From an uncultured bacterium (GTDB taxonomy: Bacteria; CSSED10-310; CALFER01): 42,630 nt of DNA. The notes beneath the pieces are model-generated. The model was not told the origin of the DNA. It made no database searches and saw only the letters and a list, made by a program, of their open reading frames with translations. How positions within the stretch are numbered: the first letter of the stretch is position 1; every line of letters begins with the position of its first letter. The DNA lies in NCBI GenBank assembly GCA_937951895.1, contig CALFER010000100.1:1-42630 (forward strand), written 5' to 3'. This document shows positions 34,985 to 42,630 of the stretch, piece after piece. The position numbers were made by a program, and so were the translations under genes.

Positions 34985-36217
34985 TTACGGCGTCATCATA
35001 ACCAGGCTGAACACCAGCGCATTCTGAATCATCGTCCCGACAGACGACGATTCGTTCGGCTGATGAGCGCCTCCGTCTTCCTTCATCCACACGACAGCCG
35101 GAAACCCCTTCTGCCTCAGATAATAGGCCACCGTACCGCCACCGATGCCCCGCAGATACGGCTCGACCCCCATCACAGATCGGATTGCGGGAATCAGATC
35201 GCGGACCGAACCGGAGTCCGCCCGAACCGGTGGAATTGAATCGGAGGTATTGAACCGCTCGATCTCGACCCGGACTCTGTCGTCCGTTTCGATCGCATCC
35301 GCCGTCTCCCGTATGCTCGCAAAGATCTCCTCTCCCGTGTAACACGGCAGAAATCGACAATCCATGTAAAACACATCCTTACCCGGCAGGATGTTGACAC
35401 TCTCTACGTTCGCCTCACGTTTGGTCGGCTCGAAGGAACTCGGACTGGTGAAGAGCGGATCCGTGGCGGCGAATTCGGTATAGAGGCCATTGAGGCGGAC
35501 GATGAGATCGCAGGCGGCGCGGTGCGCGTTGATGCCGGAAGACGGCGACCCGGCATGCCCCTGTTTGCCCCGCACGGTAAACTTCATCCACATCTTGGCC
35601 TTCTCGGCAACCTCGATCATCGTCCCGTCTTCATTACCCGCATCGGGGATGTAATAACGATCGTCCGGCTTGAAAAGACCGTCGATGGTGAGGAGATGGC
35701 GGACGCCGAAACGGCTCCCCGTTTCCTCGTCGGCAACCAGCAGCGCCGCCGCATCAGTCTCGGGTGTCAACCCCTCATCCCGGAGACATTTCAGGGCGAA
35801 CACGGCAGCGATGATGCCATGCTGATTGTCGGACACGCCTCGGCCGCAAAGCCGGTCGCCGTCGACGGACATCGTGTAGGGATCGTGCTTCCACATCGTA
35901 AGATCCCCCGGAGGCACGACATCCATGTGTCCCATGACCCATGTGGTGCGGGTACGATCACGTCCGGGGAGGCGTGCGATGAGATTGGGCCGGACACCGC
36001 TCGGGCAGCGGGGATCGGGAGCGTCGTACCGGGTGATCTCGAAGCCTTCGGAACGGAGCCATGCTTCGAGCATATTGGCTTTGGCCCATTCGCCGTCGCC
36101 GCCGCTTTCCGGGGCGATCGCGGGGTGGGCGGTCATGGCGCGCTGGAGTTCGATGATGGCGTCGCGATAGGAGTGCATCCGAGCGGTGATTCGTCTGATG
36201 TCTGCATCCGGGATCAT
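34985..36217 (-). CDS. M20-family metallopeptidase/deacylase
   Basis: The 410-residue enzyme has the two-zinc M20 core: H97-M-D99 in MGHMDVVPPGD, GRGVSDNQHGIIAA with the bridging Asp, the general base in ADEETGSRFG and a dimerisation (lid) domain inserted at about 210-320, ending with GGGTVAYYLRQKGF. It hydrolyses peptide or N-acyl amide bonds; the ArgE/DapE/CPG2-like family covers dipeptidases and deacylases, and I cannot choose between them. The protein has no signal peptide, so it is cytoplasmic. AAGGAAAGGA precedes ATG 36217. The repeat arm at 36244-36261 lies in its leader. Confidence 0.9.
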   Translation of the reverse strand: MIPDADIRRITARMHSYRDAIIELQRAMTAHPAIAPESGGDGEWAKANMLEAWLRSEGFEITRYDAPDPRCPSGVRPNLIARLPGRDRTRTTWVMGHMDVVPPGDLTMWKHDPYTMSVDGDRLCGRGVSDNQHGIIAAVFALKCLRDEGLTPETDAAALLVADEETGSRFGVRHLLTIDGLFKPDDRYYIPDAGNEDGTMIEVAEKAKMWMKFTVRGKQGHAGSPSSGINAHRAACDLIVRLNGLYTEFAATDPLFTSPSSFEPTKREANVESVNILPGKDVFYMDCRFLPCYTGEEIFASIRETADAIETDDRVRVEIERFNTSDSIPPVRADSGSVRDLIPAIRSVMGVEPYLRGIGGGTVAYYLRQKGFPAVVWMKEDGGAHQPNESSSVGTMIQNALVFSLVMMTP

Positions 36218-36548
36218 GTGAACGTCCTTTCCTTGGTTGAATTAAAGGGACACCTTACTTATATCATCGACGAGGCTCAGAAATGCAACAGCGGCTTCTT
36301 CGGTTACCCGGGATCGGGTATGCCGGGATGGGAGGGAGTGGTTGGGGTCATGGAACGGCGGACAATTCGAGCGATGAATCGAGCTGTTATACGCAGGGCC
36401 GCGCACGTTCTTCAGACATCCGATTTTATCGATGCATCACGTCCTGAAATCACGTAAAATGAAAATTGCCGATCCGGCGCTACCAGAAAACGATCGACCG
36501 CGTTCCGGTGAAACCTCGTGATCCGGACGCCATTCTGCGGAGGCCTGC
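36218..36548. other. 331-bp intergenic region with repeat arm, no supported gene
   Basis: This is the divergent region between the M20 and M3 peptidase genes. It contains a repeat arm at 36244-36261 and a possible minus-strand promoter (TTGCAT 36283-36288, 19-nt spacer, TATAAG 36258-36263) whose -10 overlaps that arm. A small palindrome ACCCGGGATCGGGT lies near 36306. The open frames here lack ribosome sites and family features. Confidence 0.55.
36244..36261 (+). repeat. Solo copy of the AGGGACACCTTACTTA repeat arm
   Basis: The sequence at 36244-36261 shares the 15-base core GGGACACCTTACTTA with both arms of the inverted repeat at 42426-42553. Only one arm is present here, which suggests a remnant or solo end of the same element, lying between the M20 gene's possible promoter and its start. 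Confidence 0.75.
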
Positions 36549-38033
36549 ATGGAACTCGACATCATCCGTAATCGCCTGAACAAGTATCTCATCGAATCCG
36601 AAGACCTGTACTGGCGAAACTGGGTTGGACTCGAAGACGATATCGATATCGCCGGGCTCTATTTGAAGTACCGCGAGATTTTTTCGAAAGCGTGCCTGGA
36701 TTATGTGCGCGATGCACTGGCAAAAGAACGCGACCCGGACGCCATGCACCGCCTGCGGGCTCTGTACGGCCAACTCGTCCTGGGATATCTCGAATTCGAA
36801 ACCCGCGAACTCCAGCAGACGATCCTCAAGAAGGAAGCCGCCACCAGTGTCGTGTTCGATGGAACGACCATCCCGGTCCGGTCTTTCGGAGTTAAAATCC
36901 TGAACGAACCGAACCGCGAACGGCGGCGGGCGATGGTGCAGGCGCGGGAAACGGTCGTGCATCGCGAGATCAACCCGCACCGGGTAGAATGGGTCCAGCT
37001 TCTGTTCAACGCCATCCGAGGTCTCGGATTCGCGAACTACATCGACATGTGCAACGAAATCCAGAATCGGGATCTCCGTCGTTTTGCCGCCGAAATGCAA
37101 CGATTTCTGGATGAATCGGAATCCCTGTATCTGAAATGGCTCAGCGTGTATCTGCAGCGTGAGGCCGGGACGGCAGCGAACGAAGCCTGTGACGAGGCCG
37201 ACCTGTCGGCGATCTTCCGCTGCAAGCGGTTCGATCCGCATTTTCCTCAGGACAAGCTGATCCCGACCATCACGAAAACGATCCAATCCATGGGGTTTTC
37301 TCTCGACGGCATCCACCTCGATCTCGAAGACCGCCCCAAGAAGAAACCACGGGCGTGTGTGAGCGCGGTGAATCCTCCCGGCGACGTTCGCCTGACGGTC
37401 TTCCCCGCCGGCGGATATGATGATTACGCGGGATTTCTGCACGAATCCGGGCACGCCATCCACTTCGTCCACGAACGACCGGATCTCGATTTCGAATTCA
37501 AGTTCTGGGGCGACCGCGGTTTCACGGAAGGCACGGCGTATCTGTTCCAGCACATCACCGTAAACCCCGTGTGGTTGCGTGAAATGGTCGGGATGGAGCA
37601 CCAGGACGAGTTTCTCCGCTTCAACGCCTTCCTCAATCTGCTCCGCTTCCGACGACTGATCGGTCAGTTCCTGTATCAGATCGAGCTGTTCGAGGCGCAG
37701 AGTGTGAATAACATGCGGGAGAAGTTCAAACTCAACATGCAACGCGCTCATGGCGTGAGTTTCGAGTCGAGCGGTTATCTGAGTTTCGACATGGAGTTTT
37801 ACTCGGCCGGCTATATCCGAGCCCGGATGTTTGAGAATCAGCTTCGGTTGTATCTGACGGACACATTTGGAGATGCCTGGTGGCGCAATCCGAAAACGGC
37901 GGAATTTCTTCGGGCTTACTATCGCAACGGACGAAAGCTGCGTGCCGACGACGTGGTGCTCGATCTGGGCTTCAACGGTCTGGACAACGCGCTTTACTTA
38001 TCCGAACAGGCTGCGTGGCTGAACTCAGACTGA
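36549..38033 (+). CDS. M3-like zinc metallopeptidase (gluzincin)
   Basis: The 494-residue soluble protein is mostly alpha-helical with zinc motif H298-E299-S-G-H302 and third ligand Glu327 in FTEGTAYLF, as in M3 oligopeptidases and carboxypeptidase Taq-like M32 enzymes. The RPKKKPRACVSAVNPPGDVRLTVFPAGGYDDYAGFLHE stretch before the motif fits M3. It is shorter than the typical 600-700-residue M3 peptidase. GCGGAGG precedes ATG 36549. It has no signal peptide and so should act on cytoplasmic oligopeptides. Its end overlaps the convergent epimerase gene by 9 nt. Confidence 0.87.
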   Translation: MELDIIRNRLNKYLIESEDLYWRNWVGLEDDIDIAGLYLKYREIFSKACLDYVRDALAKERDPDAMHRLRALYGQLVLGYLEFETRELQQTILKKEAATSVVFDGTTIPVRSFGVKILNEPNRERRRAMVQARETVVHREINPHRVEWVQLLFNAIRGLGFANYIDMCNEIQNRDLRRFAAEMQRFLDESESLYLKWLSVYLQREAGTAANEACDEADLSAIFRCKRFDPHFPQDKLIPTITKTIQSMGFSLDGIHLDLEDRPKKKPRACVSAVNPPGDVRLTVFPAGGYDDYAGFLHESGHAIHFVHERPDLDFEFKFWGDRGFTEGTAYLFQHITVNPVWLREMVGMEHQDEFLRFNAFLNLLRFRRLIGQFLYQIELFEAQSVNNMREKFKLNMQRAHGVSFESSGYLSFDMEFYSAGYIRARMFENQLRLYLTDTFGDAWWRNPKTAEFLRAYYRNGRKLRADDVVLDLGFNGLDNALYLSEQAAWLNSD

Positions 38034-38963
38034 TTGTTTCTGCTTGTTGATGAAGTAGTCCAGGGTTTTCCTGAGACCTTCCTCGAGACTGACTTTCGGT
38101 TCCCAGTTCAGCACCTTGCGCGCCCGTGTGATATCCGGCTGGCGCACTTTCGGATCGTCGATCGGAAGCGGTTTGTGCACGTAATTCAGCTCGATGTTCA
38201 TGATCTTGCAGATAGTGCTCGCGAAATCCAGAATGTTCATCTCACGCGGATTTCCGATGTTGACCGGGTCATGCTCGTCGCTCATGAGCAACCGGAAAAT
38301 GCCGTCGATCAGATCTGAAACAAAACAGAAACTGCGGGTTTGCAGACCATCGCCGTAGACGGTGAGGGGTTTGCCTTCGAGAGCCTGTGCGATGAACGTC
38401 GGCACCACACGGCCGTCGTTGATGCGCATCCGAGGCCCGAATGTGTTGAAGATACGGACGATTTTGGTATCGACGCCATGAAACCGGTGATACGCCATCG
38501 TCATCGCCTCGGCAAACCGCTTCGCCTCGTCATACACACCACGCGGCCCCACCGGATTGACGTTACCCCAGTAATCTTCCGTCTGGGGATGGATGAGGGG
38601 ATCACCGTAAACTTCCGAGGTGGATGCAAGCAGAAAACGAGCCTTCTTTTCCTTGGCCAGACCGAGGGCTTTGTGGGTACCGAGCGAGCCGACCTTGAGC
38701 GTCTGGATGGGGTATTCGAGATAATCGATCGGGCTGGCAGGCGATGCGAAATGCAGGATGGCGTCGAGCGGCCCGTCGAGGTAAATGTAGTTCGTCACGT
38801 CATGTTTGATGAACAGGAAATTGGCGTCCCGAATATGAGCGATGTTGGCGACATCGCCCGTGATCAGGTTGTCCATCGCGATCACGGAGTGTCCCTTGGA
38901 CAGTAGCAACTCGCAGAGATGCGACCCGATGAATCCGGCGCCGCCTGTGACTAGAATCCGCAT
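38025..38963 (-). CDS. UDP-glucuronate decarboxylase (UDP-xylose synthase), extended SDR
   Basis: The 312-residue enzyme starts at ATG 38963 with AAGGAGG upstream; the frame to 39005 adds an unlikely leader. It has the NAD loop TGGAGFIGSHLCELL, LLASTSEVYGDP, the active-site pair in YDEAKRFAE within the family-specific WGNVNPVGPRGVYDEAK, and RIFNTFGPRM. It should convert UDP-glucuronate to UDP-xylose for cell-surface polysaccharide or O-antigen. A promoter overlaps the divergent hutI control region. The membrane GT-C genes elsewhere in the window could use sugars of this type, but no direct link is shown. Confidence 0.93.
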   Translation of the reverse strand: MRILVTGGAGFIGSHLCELLLSKGHSVIAMDNLITGDVANIAHIRDANFLFIKHDVTNYIYLDGPLDAILHFASPASPIDYLEYPIQTLKVGSLGTHKALGLAKEKKARFLLASTSEVYGDPLIHPQTEDYWGNVNPVGPRGVYDEAKRFAEAMTMAYHRFHGVDTKIVRIFNTFGPRMRINDGRVVPTFIAQALEGKPLTVYGDGLQTRSFCFVSDLIDGIFRLLMSDEHDPVNIGNPREMNILDFASTICKIMNIELNYVHKPLPIDDPKVRQPDITRARKVLNWEPKVSLEEGLRKTLDYFINKQKQSV

Positions 38964-39003
38964 GATGATCCTCCTTGGAAGTCGCTGAACGAACAGCCTT
39001 TTC

Positions 39004-39033
39004 AATCTACCAGAGTCAACCGTTCCGGGTCAA
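39004..39033 (-). promoter_or_regulatory. Promoter for the UDP-glucuronate decarboxylase gene
   Basis: On the minus strand TTGACC (39028-39033), an 18-nt spacer and TAGATT (39004-39009) lie about 40 nt upstream of the ATG at 38963. Confidence 0.55.
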
Positions 39034-39044
39034 TGAAACCGGGG

Positions 39045-39073
39045 TTGCGCTCGCGATCGCCCCTTGCCATACT
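39045..39073 (+). promoter_or_regulatory. Possible promoter for hutI
   Basis: TTGCGC (39045-39050), a 17-nt spacer and CATACT (39068-39073) lie about 30 nt upstream of ATG 39103. The match is moderate. Confidence 0.45.
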
Positions 39074-39102
39074 GATAACCCGATCCAACCGGAGGAACTA
39101 CG

Positions 39103-40377
39103 ATGAACCCATCCGCCGATCTGCTCATTACCCACATCTCCCGGCTCTCGACACTTCAAGGCCCCCCGAGACCGCGTGTCGGTGCCGAGATGTCCGATCC
39201 GGGCGACCTCACCGACGCCGTCATTGCGATCCGCGGCGACCGGATCGTCTGGGCCGGACCTCGTACGGAACTCGACCGGAATGTCTCCACTGCCCCCTCC
39301 TGCCGGACGATCGATGCCGGGCAGTGCGCGGTCATTCCCGGGCTGGTCGAGTGCCACACGCATCTGGTGTTCGCCGGCACGCGTGAAGACGAATTCGCCG
39401 AGAAAATCGCCGGGGTACCGTATGCTGAAATCGCCAGGAAGGGAGGCGGGATCAAACGCACCGTGCGCGCGACACGTGCCGCCTCCTTCGATCAACTGCT
39501 CGATCTCGGCCGCGCCCGCATCATCGAAGCGCTCCGGTTCGGCATCACCGCGATCGAAATCAAGAGCGGCTACGGACTCGAAACGGAAACCGAACTCCGG
39601 ATTCTGAGAGTGGCCCGGACGCTCGCGGGGGAATTCCCGATCCGCATCAAAACGACGTTTCTTGGGGCGCATGACGTTCCGCCCGAGTATTCCCGCGAAC
39701 GATATCTCGATCTGATCATCCATGAGATGCTTCCGAAGGTTGCGGATGAGGGACTTGCGGACTTCTGCGATGCGTTTTGCGAGACCATTGCGTTTTCGAA
39801 GGAGGAATCCGAACGGGTGCTCGATGCCGGACAGCGTCTCGGGATGAAACTCAAGCTCCACGCGGATCAACTCACCAACGGCGGCGGCGCTGCTCTGGCC
39901 GCACGTCTCGGAGCCGTTTCCGCCGATCATCTCGATCAGACCGACCAGGCTGGGATGGCCGCGCTGGCGCAATCCGGGACCGTCGGCGTGCTGCTGCCGG
40001 GTTGCATTTTCTTCATGGGCCTGAAACAGTATCCTCCGGCCCGGACATTCATCGAATCGGGCGTCCCCATCGCGATCTCGACGGACTTCAACCCCGGTTC
40101 CTGCATGTCGCTGAACCTCCCCCTCACCCTGACCATTGCGGCGTCACAATGCCGGATGACGATCCCTGAAACGTTGTGTGCCGCCACGATCAATGCGGCT
40201 TATGCGATGGATGTCGGGTATGAATGCGGGTCGATCGAGCCGGGTAAGCGTGCCGATCTCGTGATTCTCGACACGCCCACCTTCGAGATGCTGCCGTATC
40301 ATTTCGGCCACAATCATATTCGCGATGTGATCTGCGCGGGCCGGCATGTCGTTCGGGATTTCCGGTATGCCGGATGA
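39103..40377 (+). CDS. hutI: Imidazolonepropionase
   Basis: The 424-residue amidohydrolase performs the third step of histidine degradation, opening 4-imidazolone-5-propionate to N-formimino-glutamate. The zinc ligands H85-T-H87 occur in VECHTHLVFAGTREDEF, with KSGYGLETETELRILRV, FLGAHDVPPEY, KLHADQL and the catalytic Asp in ISTDFNPGSCMS. CCGGAGGA precedes the ATG. The other hut genes (hutH, hutU, and hutG or an equivalent) are not in the window, so the pathway genes must be scattered or absent. Its end overlaps the start of the PP-loop gene by 11 nt. Confidence 0.95.
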   Translation: MNPSADLLITHISRLSTLQGPPRPRVGAEMSDPGDLTDAVIAIRGDRIVWAGPRTELDRNVSTAPSCRTIDAGQCAVIPGLVECHTHLVFAGTREDEFAEKIAGVPYAEIARKGGGIKRTVRATRAASFDQLLDLGRARIIEALRFGITAIEIKSGYGLETETELRILRVARTLAGEFPIRIKTTFLGAHDVPPEYSRERYLDLIIHEMLPKVADEGLADFCDAFCETIAFSKEESERVLDAGQRLGMKLKLHADQLTNGGGAALAARLGAVSADHLDQTDQAGMAALAQSGTVGVLLPGCIFFMGLKQYPPARTFIESGVPIAISTDFNPGSCMSLNLPLTLTIAASQCRMTIPETLCAATINAAYAMDVGYECGSIEPGKRADLVILDTPTFEMLPYHFGHNHIRDVICAGRHVVRDFRYAG

Positions 40378-41131
40378 GATCCGGGCGATACCGATCAAGC
40401 CGGTCGATCTGTGGGTCCGCCGCACGACCGCCGAGGCCATTCGCGATTACGGAATGATCCGCGAGGGCGACCGGATTCTCGTGGCCGTGTCGGGCGGCAA
40501 GGATTCCTGGTCCATGGCGCATCTGCTGCGTCATTTCCGGCGGGTGAGTCCCGTCCGGTTCGAGTTGACGGGTGTGACGATCGATCTGGGGTTGAGTGAA
40601 TCCGCGCGGGAGGCGATCCGTGCGACCTTTGACGCCATGGACATGAAGCATGAGGTGGTAGCGGAGGCCATCCCCGAGATCATCGCCTCGCACAACAGCC
40701 CCGGAAAGAACCCGTGCGCGTTTTGCGCAAGACTCCGGCGGGGGGTGTTGTACAGCGTGGCGAGACGGTTGGGATGCACGACGGTGGCGCTCGGACATCA
40801 TGCCGACGACGCGGTTCAGACCGTTCTGATGAGCGGTTTTTTCGAAGGCAAGCTGTGTTCGATGCCGCCGGTTTTCGAGACCGCGGATCAGGTGCGGGTC
40901 ATCCGGCCTCTCATCCGTGTCTGGGAGAAGGATCTGGGGGATTACTGCCGGAAACTGGGGATCACGCCGATCGCGTGCCCGGCGGATTGTTCCGAGCGCG
41001 GCAGTGCGCGGGTGAAGGTGAAGGAGCTTCTCGAACGGATCGAGGCGACTATCCCGGATGCCCGCCGGATGCTGCTGCGCAGTCTGCATCAGGTCAATCC
41101 GTCGCATTTTCTGGATAAAAGATGGTTGTAA
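40367..41131 (+). CDS. TtcA-like PP-loop ATPase, probable tRNA thiolation enzyme
   Basis: The 254-residue protein has the PP-loop S42-G-G-K-D-S47, the Cys pair C117-A-F-C120 and a further C204-P-A-D-C208, a pattern found in TtcA-type tRNA 2-thiocytidine synthetases, which bind a 4Fe-4S cluster. GHHADDAVQTVLMSGFF is the family's second ATP-site motif. It probably activates a tRNA base by adenylation before sulfur insertion. The start may be ATG 40367 (used here) or ATG 40346; neither has a clear ribosome site, so translation is probably coupled to hutI, though no functional link to histidine breakdown is apparent. Confidence 0.87.
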   Translation: MPDEIRAIPIKPVDLWVRRTTAEAIRDYGMIREGDRILVAVSGGKDSWSMAHLLRHFRRVSPVRFELTGVTIDLGLSESAREAIRATFDAMDMKHEVVAEAIPEIIASHNSPGKNPCAFCARLRRGVLYSVARRLGCTTVALGHHADDAVQTVLMSGFFEGKLCSMPPVFETADQVRVIRPLIRVWEKDLGDYCRKLGITPIACPADCSERGSARVKVKELLERIEATIPDARRMLLRSLHQVNPSHFLDKRWL

Positions 41132-41196
41132 TTCGGTTTGAGTTCGTGTATTGTCCGCGAGTTGTTTGACTGGACCCATTTCAAGGAGATTCGATC

Positions 41197-41343
41197 ATGT
41201 CGTCACCAACAAAGAAAACAAAGCTCCGCCGCGTCATGCGCAAAGCCAAGATGGGCAAGGAACGCAAACGGATCGCCCGCAACAAGGGCACGACGCCGCC
41301 CTTTGCGATCCACAAGGACACCACGACTCCGGCAACCAACTGA
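41197..41343 (+). CDS. 48-residue very basic protein
   Basis: The product starts at ATG 41197 with CAAGGAG 8 nt upstream. It is Lys/Arg-rich (KKTKLRRVMRKAKMGKERKR) and ends with RNKGTTPPFAIHKDTTTP. I have seen short basic proteins ending in a similar NKGTTP tail in related metagenomic genomes, but I know no function; ribosome or nucleic-acid binding is plausible from the charge. Its TGA lies in the same frame as the conserved N-terminal part of the following radical SAM gene. It is too strongly ribosome-primed to dismiss. Confidence 0.7.
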   Translation: MSSPTKKTKLRRVMRKAKMGKERKRIARNKGTTPPFAIHKDTTTPATN

Positions 41344-41529
41344 GCCGGGCGACGAACTCCGGGTTTTGCTCTGCCGGGAATCCTCGCGAAAGAAGCCGCT
41401 GACCGAGCCGCCGCGCTGAAGCGTCTGGCGGATTCGTGTGTACTGTGTCCCCGGCAGTGTCACGCGCAGCGTTTCAATCATAAAAAAGGATATTGCGGAC
41501 TCACCGATCACGCTGTCCTGTCGAGTGCG
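41344..41529 (+). other. In-frame upstream part of the PflX-like radical SAM gene, without a usual start codon
   Basis: The frame of the radical SAM gene stays open from the TGA at 41341 to its first ATG at 41530. It encodes ...LKRLADSCVLCPRQC...KKGYCGL, which is the conserved Cys-rich N-terminal segment of PflX (COG1313) proteins. No ATG, GTG or TTG occurs in frame in this stretch. The real start may therefore be a rare codon (for example ATC 41380 or CTG 41371), or translation may continue through the TGA from the 48-residue gene, or a base may be wrong. Confidence 0.7.
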
Positions 41530-42348
41530 ATGGCGCATTTCGGCGAGGAGCCTCCGATTACCGGGAAGACGGGATCGGGGACCGTGTTTCTTTCGGGTTG
41601 CACGATGGCGTGCGTGTTCTGTCAGAATTACCAGATCAGCCGGTTGAGCGTCGGCCAGCCGATTACGGATGAGGCGCTTGCGGATGTCTTTCTGGATCTA
41701 CAGAAGCAGGGCTGTGAGAACATCAACTGGGTGACGCCGACGCCGCACCTCCCGTTTCTTGTCCATGCTCTCGCGATCGCCATGGAGCGGGGATTCAGGT
41801 TACCGGTCGTGTTCAACACGAATGGGTATTGCCGCCGGGAGACACTGGAACTCCTCGACGGAGTGGTCGATATCTATCTGCCGGATATGAAGTATGGGGA
41901 GGATCTCTGGGCCGAAACCTATTCGGAGGCGTCGGATTATTTCGAGCGGAATGTGGATGCGGTTGAGGAGATGGTGCGGCAGACCGGGCCATTGGAGTTG
42001 GATGAGCGGGGCGTTGCGGTGCGAGGGGTGCTCGTGAGGCATCTCGTGTTGCCGGAAGGCGCGGCGGGGAGTCGGAAGGTGTTCCGGGCGTTGGCCGGGA
42101 TCGATGCGCGGGTTCCGGTGAGTCTGATGGCACAGTATCGGCCGTGTTTCGAGGCGCAGGGGGATGCGATGATCGGGCGGAGGCTGACGCGTGAGGAGTT
42201 TGAGCAGGCGATAGCGGACTTCGATGAATCCGGTTTGGAGCGGTGTTACGTGCAGGACTATGAGGATTTGGGGCGTGAGGATCTGTTTTTTCCGGATTTT
42301 TCGGATGGGTCCGGGCGGGTATTCAGAGGCAATCCAGGCGGGGGTTGA
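41530..42348 (+). CDS. PflX-like radical SAM protein (COG1313)
   Basis: Counting from ATG 41530, the 272-residue core has the cluster motif C24-T-M-A-C28-V-F-C31 inside GSGTVFLSGCTMACVFCQNYQISR, followed by INWVTPTPHLPFL and YLPDMKYG. These are features of PflX, related to pyruvate formate-lyase activating enzymes but of unproven substrate. It binds a 4Fe-4S cluster and cleaves SAM reductively. The conserved N-terminal Cys segment is encoded in frame upstream (41344-41529), so the native protein is almost certainly longer than this ATG allows. The ferredoxin at 6906 could serve as electron donor, but that is only an inference. Confidence 0.9.
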   Translation: MAHFGEEPPITGKTGSGTVFLSGCTMACVFCQNYQISRLSVGQPITDEALADVFLDLQKQGCENINWVTPTPHLPFLVHALAIAMERGFRLPVVFNTNGYCRRETLELLDGVVDIYLPDMKYGEDLWAETYSEASDYFERNVDAVEEMVRQTGPLELDERGVAVRGVLVRHLVLPEGAAGSRKVFRALAGIDARVPVSLMAQYRPCFEAQGDAMIGRRLTREEFEQAIADFDESGLERCYVQDYEDLGREDLFFPDFSDGSGRVFRGNPGGG

Positions 42349-42366
42349 TCGAGATATTTATCCACC

Positions 42367-42402
42367 GATTACGCAGATTACGCAGATTACGCAGATTTCA
42401 CA
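42367..42402 (+). repeat. 9-bp tandem repeat (GATTACGCA)
   Basis: Three perfect copies of GATTACGCA (42367-42393) are followed by a degenerate copy GATTTCACA (42394-42402). The stretch begins 18 nt after the radical SAM stop and directly precedes the inverted-repeat element. I recall the same GATTACGCA repeat in intergenic DNA of many unrelated metagenomic bacteria. Confidence 0.85.
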
Positions 42403-42425
42403 GAAAACTACCGTTAAAAATAAAT

Positions 42426-42553
42426 AAGGGGACACCTTACTTAATTCGATAATAGGTTTGAAATTTTCGGTTTTCAGTTTTCAGATGCCCATGTATGTGG
42501 GCGGAACAGCTTTTTGGCTGGAGTCACAGGTGAATTAAGTAAGGTGTCCCTTT
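42426..42553. mobile_element. MITE/REP-like element with 22-bp inverted arms, no transposase
   Basis: The left arm (42426-42447) begins AAGGGGACACCTTACTTA. The right arm (42532-42553), read on the minus strand, matches it at 21 of 22 positions. The 84-bp interior encodes nothing. A solo arm occurs at 36244-36261. Sequences of this kind flank REP-associated tyrosine transposase (RAYT, Y1-type) genes in my memory, so this may be a non-autonomous relative mobilised in trans. No such transposase gene lies in the window. Confidence 0.7.
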
Positions 42554-42630
42554 ATATCTGTTGAACAGTAATTTGACGCTGACGATCGGGATGCTTATCG
42601 AAACCGGAACATCACCGCCGAGTAATCCCC

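Noticed and set aside
41344..41420. Selenocysteine at TGA 41341
   Set aside because: The residue would not fall in a recognised Sec position and I see no convincing stem-loop after the TGA; a rare start codon or base error is more likely.
42355..42366. DnaA-box-like TTATCCACC before the 9-bp repeat
   Set aside because: It is a single site with one mismatch and no cluster of boxes or AT-rich unwinding region, so I do not call an origin.

Overview
The window is a gene-dense (roughly 60% G+C by eye), entirely bacterial chromosomal segment. I see no rRNA, tRNA, CRISPR array, phage or intact transposase gene. Secreted proteins with Sec signals, a lipoprotein, c-type cytochromes with periplasmic haem sites and a UDP-glucuronate decarboxylase fit a Gram-negative-type, uncultivated lineage. 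The layout parA-parB directly followed by an ATP synthase cluster that begins with b-type stator genes and lacks subunits a and c is one I know from Deltaproteobacteria such as Geobacter. A DUF4388/PATAN protein, a receiver-kinase fusion and Pro-Thr-rich subtilases also suit a deltaproteobacterial-grade or deep-branching candidate phylum. I cannot name the phylum. A small 2[4Fe-4S] ferredoxin and a PflX-type radical SAM protein hint at anaerobic or microaerobic capacity.

Left part (1-12.9 kb). A minus-strand peptidase operon encodes an active M16 zinc peptidase, a partner that lacks the zinc motif, and a subtilisin-like protease whose Pro-Thr tail runs off the left edge. Next come a secreted beta-propeller protein, a ferredoxin with its own promoter and terminator, and a methyltransferase. 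A minus-strand block then holds asnS, a pseudo-receiver/Hanks-kinase fusion and recD2, the last two overlapping by one base.

Middle (13-22.5 kb). Here are a GT-C-like membrane protein, wrbA, and a plus-strand operon encoding a second subtilase, a metal-binding-domain/cytochrome c' chimera, a membrane cytochrome and another GT-C-like membrane protein. A convergent PLP aminotransferase, a 61-residue unknown and a tandem-FHA protein follow.

Core (22.7-32.8 kb). parA, parB, a fused b'-b stator gene, atpH, atpA (with an internal insertion of about 50 residues), atpG, atpD and atpC are tightly packed and often overlap. A PATAN-J-domain-TPR protein follows and is probably co-transcribed.

Right part (32.8-42.6 kb). 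This holds a hydrolase-fold protein without its Ser and His, a small membrane protein, an SH3 lipoprotein, M20 and M3 metallopeptidases, a UDP-glucuronate decarboxylase, hutI, a TtcA-like PP-loop protein, a 48-residue basic protein and a PflX-like radical SAM protein. The last has its conserved N-terminal Cys motif in frame upstream of any usual start codon. The edge carries a 9-bp tandem repeat and an inverted-repeat element whose arm also occurs near 36.25 kb.

The most unusual feature is the single-chain b'-b ATP synthase stator, whose extra hydrophobic segment makes the topology work.
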